A stretch of DNA of 64,000 nt. It comes from CAADGU01 sp035444285. GTDB taxonomy: Bacteria; Chloroflexota; Anaerolineae; Promineifilales; Promineifilaceae. The stretch lies in the NCBI GenBank assembly GCA_035444285.1, contig DAOMOK010000006.1, positions 62,001 through 126,000 on the forward strand, written 5' to 3'. Of this stretch, positions 24,887-32,746 are shown piece by piece. The translations under genes and the position numbers were made by a program. Every line of letters starts with the position of its first letter. The stretch's first letter is position 1. The notes beneath the pieces were generated by a model. That model ran no database searches and was not told where the DNA came from. It saw nothing but the letters and a program-made list of their open reading frames with translations.

Positions 24887-25336
24887 ATGAAACGAGAATT
24901 AGTACGTGACTGGATGACCAGAGAGATCATCACCGTCACCCCGGACACAACCTTACCGGAAGCACATCAGATTATGATGAATGAGGAAATTCGGCGGCTG
25001 CCGGTGGTAGATAAAAACGGCCTTCTCGCCGGCATTATCACCTTAGGCGACGTGCGCGGCGCGCAACCTTCCCCCGCTACTTCCCTCAGCATTTGGGAAT
25101 TGAATTATCTGCTCTCACAACTGAAAGTGGAAAAGATCATGACCCCCGACCCCATCACCATTCACGAAGACGCCACCATTGGTGAAGCGGCGCGAGTCAT
25201 GCTGGAAAACCGCCTCAGCGGCCTGCCGGTGGTAGGCAATACCGGCAGACTGGCCGGAATCATCACCGAATCCGATATTTTCAGCATGGTCGTTCTGCAC
25301 GAGTGGAGCGAAGATGAAGAGGTAGTGGCTGCTTAA
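24887..25336 (+). CDS. CBS-domain pair protein
   Basis: The 149-aa product is made only of two CBS motifs (about residues 8-60 and 80-140). Each has the typical core: MTREIITVTPDTTLPEAHQI with RRLPVVDKNGLLAGIIT, and MTPDPITIHEDATIGEAARV with SGLPVVGNTGRLAGIIT. Such stand-alone Bateman modules bind adenine nucleotides and sense energy state or act as regulatory partners. The gene is monocistronic, with its own promoter and a hairpin repeat after it. Confidence 0.92.
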   Translation: MKRELVRDWMTREIITVTPDTTLPEAHQIMMNEEIRRLPVVDKNGLLAGIITLGDVRGAQPSPATSLSIWELNYLLSQLKVEKIMTPDPITIHEDATIGEAARVMLENRLSGLPVVGNTGRLAGIITESDIFSMVVLHEWSEDEEVVAA

Positions 25337-25357
25337 AAGTGGCAATTTTTGTCGCCT

Positions 25358-25393
25358 CAGACATCTGGTTTCTTTGCGAAATCAAGATGTCTG
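25358..25393. repeat. AGACATC-family palindrome after the CBS gene
   Basis: CAGACATCTGGTTTC is imperfectly complemented by GAAATCAAGATGTCTG. It lies between convergent genes and may terminate both. It is an intergenic relative of the in-frame copies at 14659 and 28501. Confidence 0.7.
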
Positions 25394-25400
25394 GTGGCAA

Positions 25401-26096
25401 CTACTCTGTGTCAGGGGTTAACAATCCCTTCAAAAAAGTCACGGTTCGCTGCCAGGCCAGTGTGGCCGCAGCCTGATTGTAAGCATCCGGTTGATTATTT
25501 TCAAAAAACCAGTGTCCCGTTCCGGGATAATGATGAAAGTTGACTTCTCGCCCGGCCGCGGCTATTTCGCGGCGAGTTTCCTCAATCCCCTCCGGCTCTT
25601 CATAGGGATCGTTTGCGGCAAAGTGCCCCAGAAAGGCGGCTCTTGTTTTGGCAAAGTGTTCCCGGCTAAAACCAGGCCAGTTACCGTAAAATAGAACAAC
25701 GGCCGTCACGTCATCAGGACGAGATTCGGCGGCCAGCCATAAGGTCCAGGCAGCCCCCATGGAAAGACCGATAACGCCTATTTTCTGCTCCGGCACGGCC
25801 GTTTGCTCCCGCAAATAATCAACCGCCCCCAACACCACTGGAATGGTAGCCTCAAAATCGAGCGAACCGCTGAGTTGTTCGGCTTGGGGAATGGTGGTGG
25901 CAGTACGGCCGTCGTACAAATCCGGCGCAAACGCCACAAACCCCTCGCCCGCCAGCCGATCACACAACTCCTGGATAAATTCCGTCAACCCCCACCAGGG
26001 ATGCAGTACCAGCACACCACCACGTTGCTCCGTGGACGGCCGTGCCAGATACCCCGTTGCCTCTCGTTCACCTGCCTGAAATGTCACCATCACCAA
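25401..26096 (-). CDS. Dienelactone hydrolase family protein
   Basis: This 231-aa alpha/beta hydrolase (start 26096 or 26090) has VLVLHPWWGLTEFIQELCDR at the oxyanion strand, the nucleophile elbow GLSMGAAWTLW in which Ser replaces the Cys of classical dienelactone hydrolase, Asp in FAANDPYEEPEG and His in PGTGHWFFENNQ. The substrate is an ester or lactone, not assignable. Five octamer copies fall in or next to it. Confidence 0.88.
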   Translation of the reverse strand: MVMVTFQAGEREATGYLARPSTEQRGGVLVLHPWWGLTEFIQELCDRLAGEGFVAFAPDLYDGRTATTIPQAEQLSGSLDFEATIPVVLGAVDYLREQTAVPEQKIGVIGLSMGAAWTLWLAAESRPDDVTAVVLFYGNWPGFSREHFAKTRAAFLGHFAANDPYEEPEGIEETRREIAAAGREVNFHHYPGTGHWFFENNQPDAYNQAAATLAWQRTVTFLKGLLTPDTE

Positions 26097-26392
26097 CGCT
26101 CCTTTGAAAATAATCCACAGATTACACAGATAGCGCAGATTTAATCCACGTCATCCGCGTCCTAATTTTGCCGTTTTCCCGATAATGCAGGCGAAATGGT
26201 AGCACTTATGTTCTATTTTGACAAACCCCACTCGGCCAACAGCCACGCCGATTACTGATTACCGATTACTGATTACCGACCATGATACGTCTGTCATAGC
26301 GCCCAATATCATACACGGCCGTTCGCACCACCTGTTACTTGGCTCAGCGTTTGAAAAATGCTAGAGTGTACCTGTCATGATGCGGTGTACAT
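26097..26392. repeat. Intergenic region with two short-word repeats, no gene seen
   Basis: It contains AATCCACAGATTACACAGAT (26110s) with TCATCCGCGTCC (also at 5718), a GATTACTGATTACC tandem (26252-26280) and one octamer copy at 26315. No open frame of note. Confidence 0.6.
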
Positions 26393-26670
26393 ATGATTAT
26401 TCGATTTTACATTGACCCAGAAACAGATGAACCTCATATTTACAATCATGACGTGGATGAAGATGAAGTAGCAGAAGTGCTGACGAATCCAGGTGAAGAT
26501 TGCCCAGGTCGTGAAGGTTCACGCATCGCCATTGGGCAAACATTAGCGGGACGCTATCTTCGAGTCATCTATGTTCCTGATCCAGAACCAGCATTTTTGT
26601 TATTACATCCTATGAGGTAAATGGGAAGCCTTTAATAGCTTATCGCCGCAGGCGGCGTAAACGTAAATAA
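26393..26670 (+). pseudogene. Small toxin-like protein gene with a one-base deletion
   Basis: The frame from 26393 reads MIIRFYIDPETDEPHIYNHD ... GRYLRVIYVPDPEPA and then runs into a stop after LLLHPMR. In the next frame the expected family ending is intact: IFVITSYEVNGKPLIAYRRR and RRKRK to TAA at 26668. One base has been lost near 26590. The family (about 90 aa) usually pairs with a small partner encoded just downstream, as here. Point deletion in the organism or an assembly error are both possible. Confidence 0.65.
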
Positions 26671-26674
26671 AAAA

Positions 26675-26757
26675 ATGAAAAAACAAAACAAATTTCCCAG
26701 AACTGGAATGAAAAACGAGTTCGAGACGTGCTGAATCATTCGTTTCCTCACCCGTGA
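26675..26757 (+). pseudogene. Remnant of the partner gene, frameshifted and truncated
   Basis: It begins MKKQNKFPR four bases after the preceding gene, then the frame breaks. In another frame NWNEKRVRDVLNHSFPHP follows, which is the expected continuation of the small partner family (usually ...NWDEERVR.VL.HYE). It ends in the last codons of the convergent carB, so the acidic tail is lost. Together with the gene before it, this is a decayed toxin-antitoxin-like pair. Confidence 0.5.
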
Positions 26758-29700
26758 TGCGCCTGCAAACTGCGTACTTGCAAATCCTTCTCCCGCAAAG
26801 CGCGGATGCCGTTCACGGCCGCCTGCGCCGCCGAGAGGGTAGTGATGAGAGGTGCATTGTGGCGAATGGCGGCGGCGTACATGGCCGACTGATCGGCATA
26901 TGCTTGTTGGCCTAAGGGGGTATTGATCAGCAGGTGAATCTCCCCGTTTTTAATGACATCCACCGTTGTTTTGCCCGGCTGGCCCGCTTTTTGCACCACT
27001 GTCACCGGCAGCCCGGCGCGTTCCAGGGCTACGGCCGTGCCCGCCGTCGCATACAGTGTGAACCCCATCCGGTGCAAATCACGGGCGATTTTCATGGCAG
27101 CCCCTTTGTCGTAATCGTTCACCGTAATCAGCACACTGCCCTCGGTGGGCAGGCTGGTACCCGCCGCCAGTTGTGACTTGGCAAACGCATGACCAAAACG
27201 GCTGGCGTGGCCCATTACCTCTCCCGTACTGCGCATCTCCGGGCTGAGGCGCGGGTCAGCGCCCGGTAGTTTGTTAAACGGCAGCACCGCCTCCTTCACA
27301 AAAAAGCCGTCCACTTCCGGCGTCTCCCGGAAATTGAGTTCCGCCAGCGTCTTGCCCGCCTGCACCTGGGCGGCAATTTTGGCGATGGGCACGCCGGTCG
27401 CCTTACTCACAAAGGGTACGGTACGGCTGGCGCGGGGATTGACCTCAATGACGTACACTACATCATCCTTGATGGCAAACTGCACATTCATCAGCCCTTT
27501 CACCTGCAAGGCGCGGCCCAGCTTTTCGGTGTAGTCGCGGATAATGCTCAGGTGGTAGAGGCTGATTTTGTATGGCGGCAGCACACAGGCGCTGTCGCCA
27601 GAATGGATACCCGCTTCTTCGATATGCTGCATCACCCCGGCGATAACCACATCTTCACCATCGGACACGGCATCCACATCCACCTCAAAGGCGTCTTCGA
27701 TGAACTGGTCAATCAGCACCGGATTGCCAGGCGAGACGCGGGCGGCTTCGGCCAGGAAGTTGAGCAGCGAGGCGTCGTCGTAAGCAATGGCCATCGCCCG
27801 ACCACCGAGCACGAACGACGGCCGTACCAACACCGGATACCCCACCTGTTTCACAATCGCCAACGCCTCCTCCTGTGACTGCGCCATTCCCCACTGTGGA
27901 TGGTCAATCTCCAATTCCCGCAGCAAGTCACCAAAACGGCCGCGATCCTCGGCCAGGTGGATGCTGTCCGGCGGCGTGCCCCAGATAGGCACACCAGCAG
28001 CAGCCAATCCGGCGGTCAGGTTAATGGGCGTCTGCCCGCCAAACTGGACGATCACGCCATCCGGCTTTTCCAAATCCACAATGTTCAGCACATCTTCCAA
28101 CGTCAGCGGCTCAAAATAAAGGCGGTCGGCCGTATCATAATCGGTACTCACCGTCTCCGGGTTGCAGTTGACCATGATCGTCTCGTAGCCCAGTTCACCC
28201 AACGCCCAACACGCCTGCACGCAGCAGTAATCAAACTCAATGCCCTGCCCGATCCGGTTTGGCCCGCCGCCCAAAATCATCACTTTGGGCCGGTCGGTGG
28301 GATTGGCTTCGCAGTCGCTCTCGTAGGTGGAATAGAGATATGGCGTGTGCGCCTCAAATTCGGCGGCGCAGGTGTCCACGCGGTAATAGACGGGTACGAT
28401 GCCCAACGCTTTCCGTCGCTGGCGCACGGCCGTTTCGCTAACGTTCAGTGCATGGGCTATTACAGCATCGGAAAAACCCATGCGTTTGGCGCGCTGCAAT
28501 AGAAATCCGATTTCTTCTGAGAAATCGGATTTCTGAAGTTCCTCTTCCATCTCCAAAATCGCCTGCAATTGGGCCACATACCAGGCGTCAAAACCGGTTT
28601 CGGCGGCAATATCGGTGAGTGTACGGCCGTGACCCAACCCCGCCGCCACATTCCACAACCGCTGCGCCGTAGGCACACGCAGCGATTCCGGCGTCGCCTT
28701 TTCGGCCAGCAGGCGGCTAAAACCAGGCGCGCCAATTTCCAACCCGCGAATCGCCTTGTTCAGCGCCTCTGGGAAAGTGCGCCCAATCGCCATCACCTCA
28801 CCCAGGCTTTTCATTTGTGGCCCCAGCCGGGCATCCACGCCGGGGAACTTTTCAAAATTCCAGCGCGGAATCTTGACCACGCAGTAATCAATGCTCGGCT
28901 CAAAGCTGGCGGGTGTCACCCGCGTAATGTCGTTGGGAATCTCGTCCAACGTGTAACCCACCGCCAGCAGCGCCGCAATTTTGGCAATGGGAAAACCAGT
29001 CGCCTTGCTCGCCAGCGCGGAGGAGCGGGAGACACGCGGATTCATCTCAATGACGATGACCTCGCCATTGGCCGGGTTGACGGCAAACTGTACATTGCTG
29101 CCGCCCGTTTCCACGCCCACCGCCTGCATCACCCGTTTCGCCAGGTCGCGCAGGAGTTGGTACTCCTTGTCCGTCAGGGTGTAAGCCGGGGCGACGGTGA
29201 TGCTGTCGCCGGTATGCACCCCCATGGGGTCTACGTTTTCGATGGAGCAGACGACCACAAAGTTGTCGGCGCGGTCGCGCATCACTTCCAGTTCATACTC
29301 TTTCCAGCCGAGCAGGGAGCGTTCAATCAACACCTCCCCCACCGGGCTGGAACGCAGGCCATGGGCCACGATGGCCTCGAATTCGTCCGGGGTTTCAATG
29401 ACACCGCTGCCGGTGCCGCCCAATGTGAAGCTGGCGCGGATGAGAGCGGGGAAACCGATGTCGGCGACGGCCGTCCACGCTTCCTCTACTGAATACACGA
29501 AGTGGCTGATCGGCACGGGCACTCCGGCAGCCATCATCGCCTGCTTAAATTTGGAGCGGTCTTCAGCCAGGCGTATGGCCGTCAAGTCGGCGCCAATGAG
29601 TTGCACACCGTGTTTAGCCAGGATGCCCGATTCGGCCAACTGCACGGAGAGGTTAAGGCCCGTTTGCCCGCCAACGGTGGGCAGCAGCGCGTCCGGTTTT

Positions 29701-29942
29701 TCGATTTCGATGATTTTCTCGACCAGATCGGGGGTGAGCGGTTCGACGTAGGTGGCGTCGGCCACGTCCGGATCGGTCATAATGGTGGCCGGGTTGGAGT
29801 TGACCAGGACGACGCGGTACCCCTCGCGGCGCAGCACCTTACACGCCTGTACGCCGGAGTAGTCAAATTCACACGCCTGTCCAATGACAATGGGGCCGGA
29901 GCCGATAATCAAGATGGAGTGGATGTCAGTTCGTTTGGGCAC
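26748..29942 (-). CDS. carB: Carbamoyl-phosphate synthase large chain
   Basis: This 1064-aa protein has the full double architecture: PKRTDIHSILIIGSGPIVIG start, first carboxyphosphate ATP-grasp half, oligomerisation domain with RAKRMGFSDAVIAHAL, second ATP-grasp half opening with KVMILGGGPNRIGQGIEFDY, and a C-terminal MGS allosteric domain (SVLITVNDYDKGAA). It makes carbamoyl phosphate from bicarbonate, ammonia (from CarA) and two ATP for pyrimidines and arginine. An in-frame palindrome (28501-28534) replaces a linker near residues 470-482. carA lies upstream, separated by a small opposite-strand gene, so the two are not tightly coupled. Confidence 0.97.
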   Translation of the reverse strand: MPKRTDIHSILIIGSGPIVIGQACEFDYSGVQACKVLRREGYRVVLVNSNPATIMTDPDVADATYVEPLTPDLVEKIIEIEKPDALLPTVGGQTGLNLSVQLAESGILAKHGVQLIGADLTAIRLAEDRSKFKQAMMAAGVPVPISHFVYSVEEAWTAVADIGFPALIRASFTLGGTGSGVIETPDEFEAIVAHGLRSSPVGEVLIERSLLGWKEYELEVMRDRADNFVVVCSIENVDPMGVHTGDSITVAPAYTLTDKEYQLLRDLAKRVMQAVGVETGGSNVQFAVNPANGEVIVIEMNPRVSRSSALASKATGFPIAKIAALLAVGYTLDEIPNDITRVTPASFEPSIDYCVVKIPRWNFEKFPGVDARLGPQMKSLGEVMAIGRTFPEALNKAIRGLEIGAPGFSRLLAEKATPESLRVPTAQRLWNVAAGLGHGRTLTDIAAETGFDAWYVAQLQAILEMEEELQKSDFSEEIGFLLQRAKRMGFSDAVIAHALNVSETAVRQRRKALGIVPVYYRVDTCAAEFEAHTPYLYSTYESDCEANPTDRPKVMILGGGPNRIGQGIEFDYCCVQACWALGELGYETIMVNCNPETVSTDYDTADRLYFEPLTLEDVLNIVDLEKPDGVIVQFGGQTPINLTAGLAAAGVPIWGTPPDSIHLAEDRGRFGDLLRELEIDHPQWGMAQSQEEALAIVKQVGYPVLVRPSFVLGGRAMAIAYDDASLLNFLAEAARVSPGNPVLIDQFIEDAFEVDVDAVSDGEDVVIAGVMQHIEEAGIHSGDSACVLPPYKISLYHLSIIRDYTEKLGRALQVKGLMNVQFAIKDDVVYVIEVNPRASRTVPFVSKATGVPIAKIAAQVQAGKTLAELNFRETPEVDGFFVKEAVLPFNKLPGADPRLSPEMRSTGEVMGHASRFGHAFAKSQLAAGTSLPTEGSVLITVNDYDKGAAMKIARDLHRMGFTLYATAGTAVALERAGLPVTVVQKAGQPGKTTVDVIKNGEIHLLINTPLGQQAYADQSAMYAAAIRHNAPLITTLSAAQAAVNGIRALREKDLQVRSLQAHHG
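28501..28534. repeat. In-frame palindrome inside carB
   Basis: AGAAATCCGATTTCT (28501-28515) is exactly complemented at 28520-28534, with a 4-nt loop. Translated it gives KSDFSEEIGF in the variable linker before the RRAKR-like segment. Same family as 14659-14691; both yield a SDFS peptide. Confidence 0.85.
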
Positions 29943-29979
29943 AATTTTCCCTCAAGGTAAGGACTGCAATAAAAGCCAT

Positions 29980-30027
29980 CACAGAGACACAGAGGATTTT
30001 GATCAGACAAAACTCTGTGTCTCTGTG
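29980..30027. repeat. CACAGAGACACAGAG inverted repeat
   Basis: CACAGAGACACAGAG (29980-29994) is exactly complemented at 30013-30027. It lies in the leader of carB, about 40 bp upstream of its start, and may form an mRNA hairpin. Confidence 0.85.
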
Positions 30028-30123
30028 CCTCTGTGGTTTTCCAGTAAGTTTGTAGATATGGTATTATTTCGACGGCCGTAACCATCACAATCTATGTTTT
30101 TTACGGCAGATGGGAGTAATACC

Positions 30124-30339
30124 ATGCAGGTCACGTACAACACAAAAACAGACGTGTTATACATCCGTCTTGATAGTCGCCAACAAGAGGTTATCAACCA
30201 GCGTCTAAATGAGGACATTGTTTTAGACATTGGCGAAGAAGACAAAATTATAGGCATCGAAATTTTGGACGCTTCCTCTCATCTTAACCTGGATCAATTA
30301 TTACCTGTCCAGATCGAACGTCTGCCAGAGATGGTTTAG
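30124..30339 (+). CDS. DUF2283 family protein
   Basis: This 71-aa protein starts at 30124 (MQVTYNTKTDVLYIRLDSRQ) after GGGAG; the 10 extra codons upstream are not supported. It has the DUF2283 pattern of a beta strand pair, an acidic DIVLDIGEEDKIIGIEILDA hairpin and a short helix. DUF2283 proteins often stand next to small toxin-like genes and are suspected antitoxins, but no partner is adjacent. It lies between carA and carB on the opposite strand. Confidence 0.8.
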   Translation: MQVTYNTKTDVLYIRLDSRQQEVINQRLNEDIVLDIGEEDKIIGIEILDASSHLNLDQLLPVQIERLPEMV

Positions 30340-30393
30340 TGTGTAGACATAATCTCTCAATCTCCAATCCCCCATCTCGTTAGTGTCACGAAG

Positions 30394-30495
30394 TTTTCGC
30401 CACTTCCTTAAGACTACAACGAATGGAGAAATAAACGGATAATTTTCCAGAGGGGAATCCGTTCAATTCTTTATCCGCTGTAGTCATGGCGAAAA
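30394..30495. repeat. 102-bp nested inverted-repeat element (MITE-like)
   Basis: Outer arms TTTTCGCCA (30394-30402) and TGGCGAAAA (30487-30495) flank inner arms GACTACAACG... and ...CGCTGTAGTC, then ACGGAT / ATCCGT. Arms are interrupted by short unpaired stretches. There is no open frame. It sits between DUF2283 and the carA 3' end and is flanked on both sides by CAATCTCCAATC repeats. Confidence 0.65.
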
Positions 30496-30525
30496 AGTAA
30501 AGACATTACCCAATCTCCAATCTCA

Positions 30526-31668
30526 TCATCTCATCATCCCCACAAACTTATCGAACAACTCATCCGAATCATGCGGGCCGGGGGAACTTTCGGGGTGGTA
30601 CTGCACGGAAAAGGCGCGGTAGTTGGGGGCATCTATGCCTTCACAGCAGTTGTCGTTCAGGTTGATGTGCGAATTGAGCGCGCCGTCTGGCAGGGTCAGG
30701 GCGTCTACGGCAAAACCGTGATTGTGGCTGGAGATTTGCACACGGCCGTGTGCCACCACCTGCACCGGCTGATTCCCGCCCCGATGCCCAAACTTCAACT
30801 TGTAGGTATTCGCCCCCAACGCCAGCCCTAAAATCTGATGCCCCAGGCAAATGCCAAATATCGGTTTCTGGCCTAGCAGTTCACGCACGGCCGTGACCGC
30901 ATACGTACACGCCGCCGGGTCGCCCGGCCCGTTGGCGAGGAAAATCCCATCTGGCTGCATCGCCAACACATCGGCTGCCGACGTGGTAGCGGGCACCACC
31001 GTTACTCGGCACCCCTTCCCCGCCAGCAGCCGCAACATATTCCGCTTAATCCCAAAATCATACGCCACCACATGATACCGCTCACGGACGCTGCGTCCGT
31101 CGCTCACTGCCGACTGCTCACTTTTCCCCGCCCCCGGCTGCCACCAATCCCCTCCCTCCGTCCAATGGTACGGTTCAGCGCAGGTTACTTCACGAACGAG
31201 ATCAAGGCCGTTCATATCGCGGGCGGCGCGGGCAACGGCCGTCAGGTCGGCGGCATTGGTAATTTCGCTGGAGAGGGCGGCGCGCATGGCCCCATAGGTG
31301 CGGATGTGGCGCACCAGGGCGCGGGTATCCACTTCGGTGATACCCACCACACCCCGTTCGGCCAGATAGTCGGGCAGGGATTGGGTGGCGCGCCAGTTGC
31401 TCACCACCGGGCTGAGACTGCGCACCACAAAGCCGGCAGCCCAGACACGATCACTTTCATCGTCGGCCGGGTTGCAGCCGGTGTTGCCAATGTGCGGCTG
31501 GGTCATGGTGATGATCTGGCCGTGATAGGAGGGATCGGTGAGGATTTCCTGGTAGCCGGTGAGGCTGGTGTTGAAGACGATTTCGCCGGTGGTGGTACCG
31601 GTTGCGCCAAAGGCGAGGCCGGGCCAAGTGGCGCCGTCTTCGAGAGCGAGTAAAGCGGGTTGGGTCAT
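30526..31668 (-). CDS. carA: Carbamoyl-phosphate synthase small chain
   Basis: This 380-aa glutaminase subunit has the N-terminal CPSase_sm_chain domain (ALLALEDGATWPGLAFGATG ... FNTSLTGYQEILTDPSY) and a C-terminal class I glutamine amidotransferase with nucleophile Cys in IFGICLGHQILGLA (about residue 270) and the His/Glu pair in VQYHPESSPGP. It supplies ammonia to CarB. The linker between domains (about residues 182-196) contains SEQSAVSDGRSVRE from a repeat at 31081-31123, not part of the usual protein. The end carries a few repeat-derived bases. Confidence 0.96.
   Translation of the reverse strand: MTQPALLALEDGATWPGLAFGATGTTTGEIVFNTSLTGYQEILTDPSYHGQIITMTQPHIGNTGCNPADDESDRVWAAGFVVRSLSPVVSNWRATQSLPDYLAERGVVGITEVDTRALVRHIRTYGAMRAALSSEITNAADLTAVARAARDMNGLDLVREVTCAEPYHWTEGGDWWQPGAGKSEQSAVSDGRSVRERYHVVAYDFGIKRNMLRLLAGKGCRVTVVPATTSAADVLAMQPDGIFLANGPGDPAACTYAVTAVRELLGQKPIFGICLGHQILGLALGANTYKLKFGHRGGNQPVQVVAHGRVQISSHNHGFAVDALTLPDGALNSHINLNDNCCEGIDAPNYRAFSVQYHPESSPGPHDSDELFDKFVGMMR
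31081..31123. repeat. In-frame repeat inside carA
   Basis: On the coding strand, GTGAGCAGTCGGCAGTGAGC is followed by GACGGACGCAGCGTCCGTGA, which contains the hairpin GGACGC/GCGTCC. It matches the GAGCAGT word of 23990-24050 and adds about 14 residues to the linker. Confidence 0.75.
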
Positions 31669-31715
31669 GATTCGTAATCCGTCATTCGTGATCCGTAAAC
31701 CGTTATTGGTTTACA
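31669..31715. repeat. GTAATCCGT-family repeat upstream of carA
   Basis: GATTCGTAATCCGTCATTCG is followed by GTGATCCGTAAACC and the complement-like GGTTTAC. It is in the carA leader, with two octamer copies just beyond (31731, 31748). Confidence 0.7.
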
Positions 31716-31812
31716 GGGGATGGTGACAAAACGGCCGTATTCTATCACGGCCGTCCACACCAGGACAGGCGCTTTCCTCCAAAAGTTGGTGGGGGTATTT
31801 GGCTATTTCGTA

Positions 31813-32652
31813 TTAGAAAGGAATGTCCTGGTTGGTCAGGCGCTGGTACCAGGCATTGAGCCATTTCATCGCTTCTTCGTATTTCTGGGCAGGCAGTTCA
31901 CGGTAAGCAGAGATTTCAAAGTTGCGGTACAGTTCACCATACACCGCGCCGTATTCATTCCGGCCACTACGCTGCGACATCACCAGACCAATCGCCCGTA
32001 CCGCCTGGGAAATGCGGCTGGCCTGTTCGCGGGTGATAAATTGCGCCGGATTACTCAGGGTGGCTTCTACATCCGCCAGCCGACGGCCGTAGCTTTCCAG
32101 AGTACGGGTGTGTTCATCAAGCCGGGCTTCTAAAACAATCTGGTTTCGGGCCAGCCTCACCATCGCCAACGCCATTTGATACGCTTCCACCGCATCCTCA
32201 CTGGCCCGACGCAGCAGCTCCTCAAAATCGGAATCTGCTGCCAACCGGCCTTCTTGAAAGGCATCAGCCAACACCCGATAACACTCGCGTTGATAGCGGA
32301 TGAGCCGTTCCCTTATTTCGGGCTTTACTCGATTCGCCGTAATGCCAAACAACCAACCATTCAGGTAATCGAGAGGCAGACAGGTAACTTCACTCGTTTT
32401 AGGGCGGCGGCTGCCAGATTCAATGTCCGTCCGTGTAACACGGATAGACATCAACACTTCATTCAGCACCGGGTCACGTTTGGCGCGGTCATACTGGCCC
32501 GTCCATGACACCCCTAGCGCATCACATATCGGTCGTAGGGGAACATAGATTTGCCGACGGCCGTCTGCCATCACAACGACAGCGATGACATCATCATCAT
32601 AAAATGTCACGCTCCTCTGTTCGACAACCACCATTGATTTCTCTTCGCTCAT
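31813..32652 (-). CDS. Phage antirepressor-like protein (P22_AR_N domain)
   Basis: The N-terminal half (about residues 15-130) matches the P22 antirepressor N-domain: FYDDDVIAVVVMADGRRQIY, VPLRPICDALGVSWTGQYDR, and PLDYLNGWLFGI. A middle helical, probably coiled-coil region (about 140-205) is followed by an ORF6C-like end with RNEYGAVYGELYRNFEISAY and YEEAMKWLNAWY. Such proteins modulate DNA-binding or repressor proteins in phages, but many bacterial genomes carry stand-alone copies. No other phage gene is nearby. Its target is unknown. Confidence 0.8.
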   Translation of the reverse strand: MSEEKSMVVVEQRSVTFYDDDVIAVVVMADGRRQIYVPLRPICDALGVSWTGQYDRAKRDPVLNEVLMSIRVTRTDIESGSRRPKTSEVTCLPLDYLNGWLFGITANRVKPEIRERLIRYQRECYRVLADAFQEGRLAADSDFEELLRRASEDAVEAYQMALAMVRLARNQIVLEARLDEHTRTLESYGRRLADVEATLSNPAQFITREQASRISQAVRAIGLVMSQRSGRNEYGAVYGELYRNFEISAYRELPAQKYEEAMKWLNAWYQRLTNQDIPF

Positions 32653-32746
32653 CTCGATTTCCCTGATTTGTGTCCAAAGAGAATGGGTTTTTTGTTACGA
32701 ATTTATCTCTCTGACACTCCTCGAATTTCTTCGTGCCCGTCGCGGC

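Noticed and set aside
31813..32652. Prophage remnant
   Set aside because: No integrase, capsid, portal or lysis gene is within reach; the flanks are carA and a housekeeping-type RNase.
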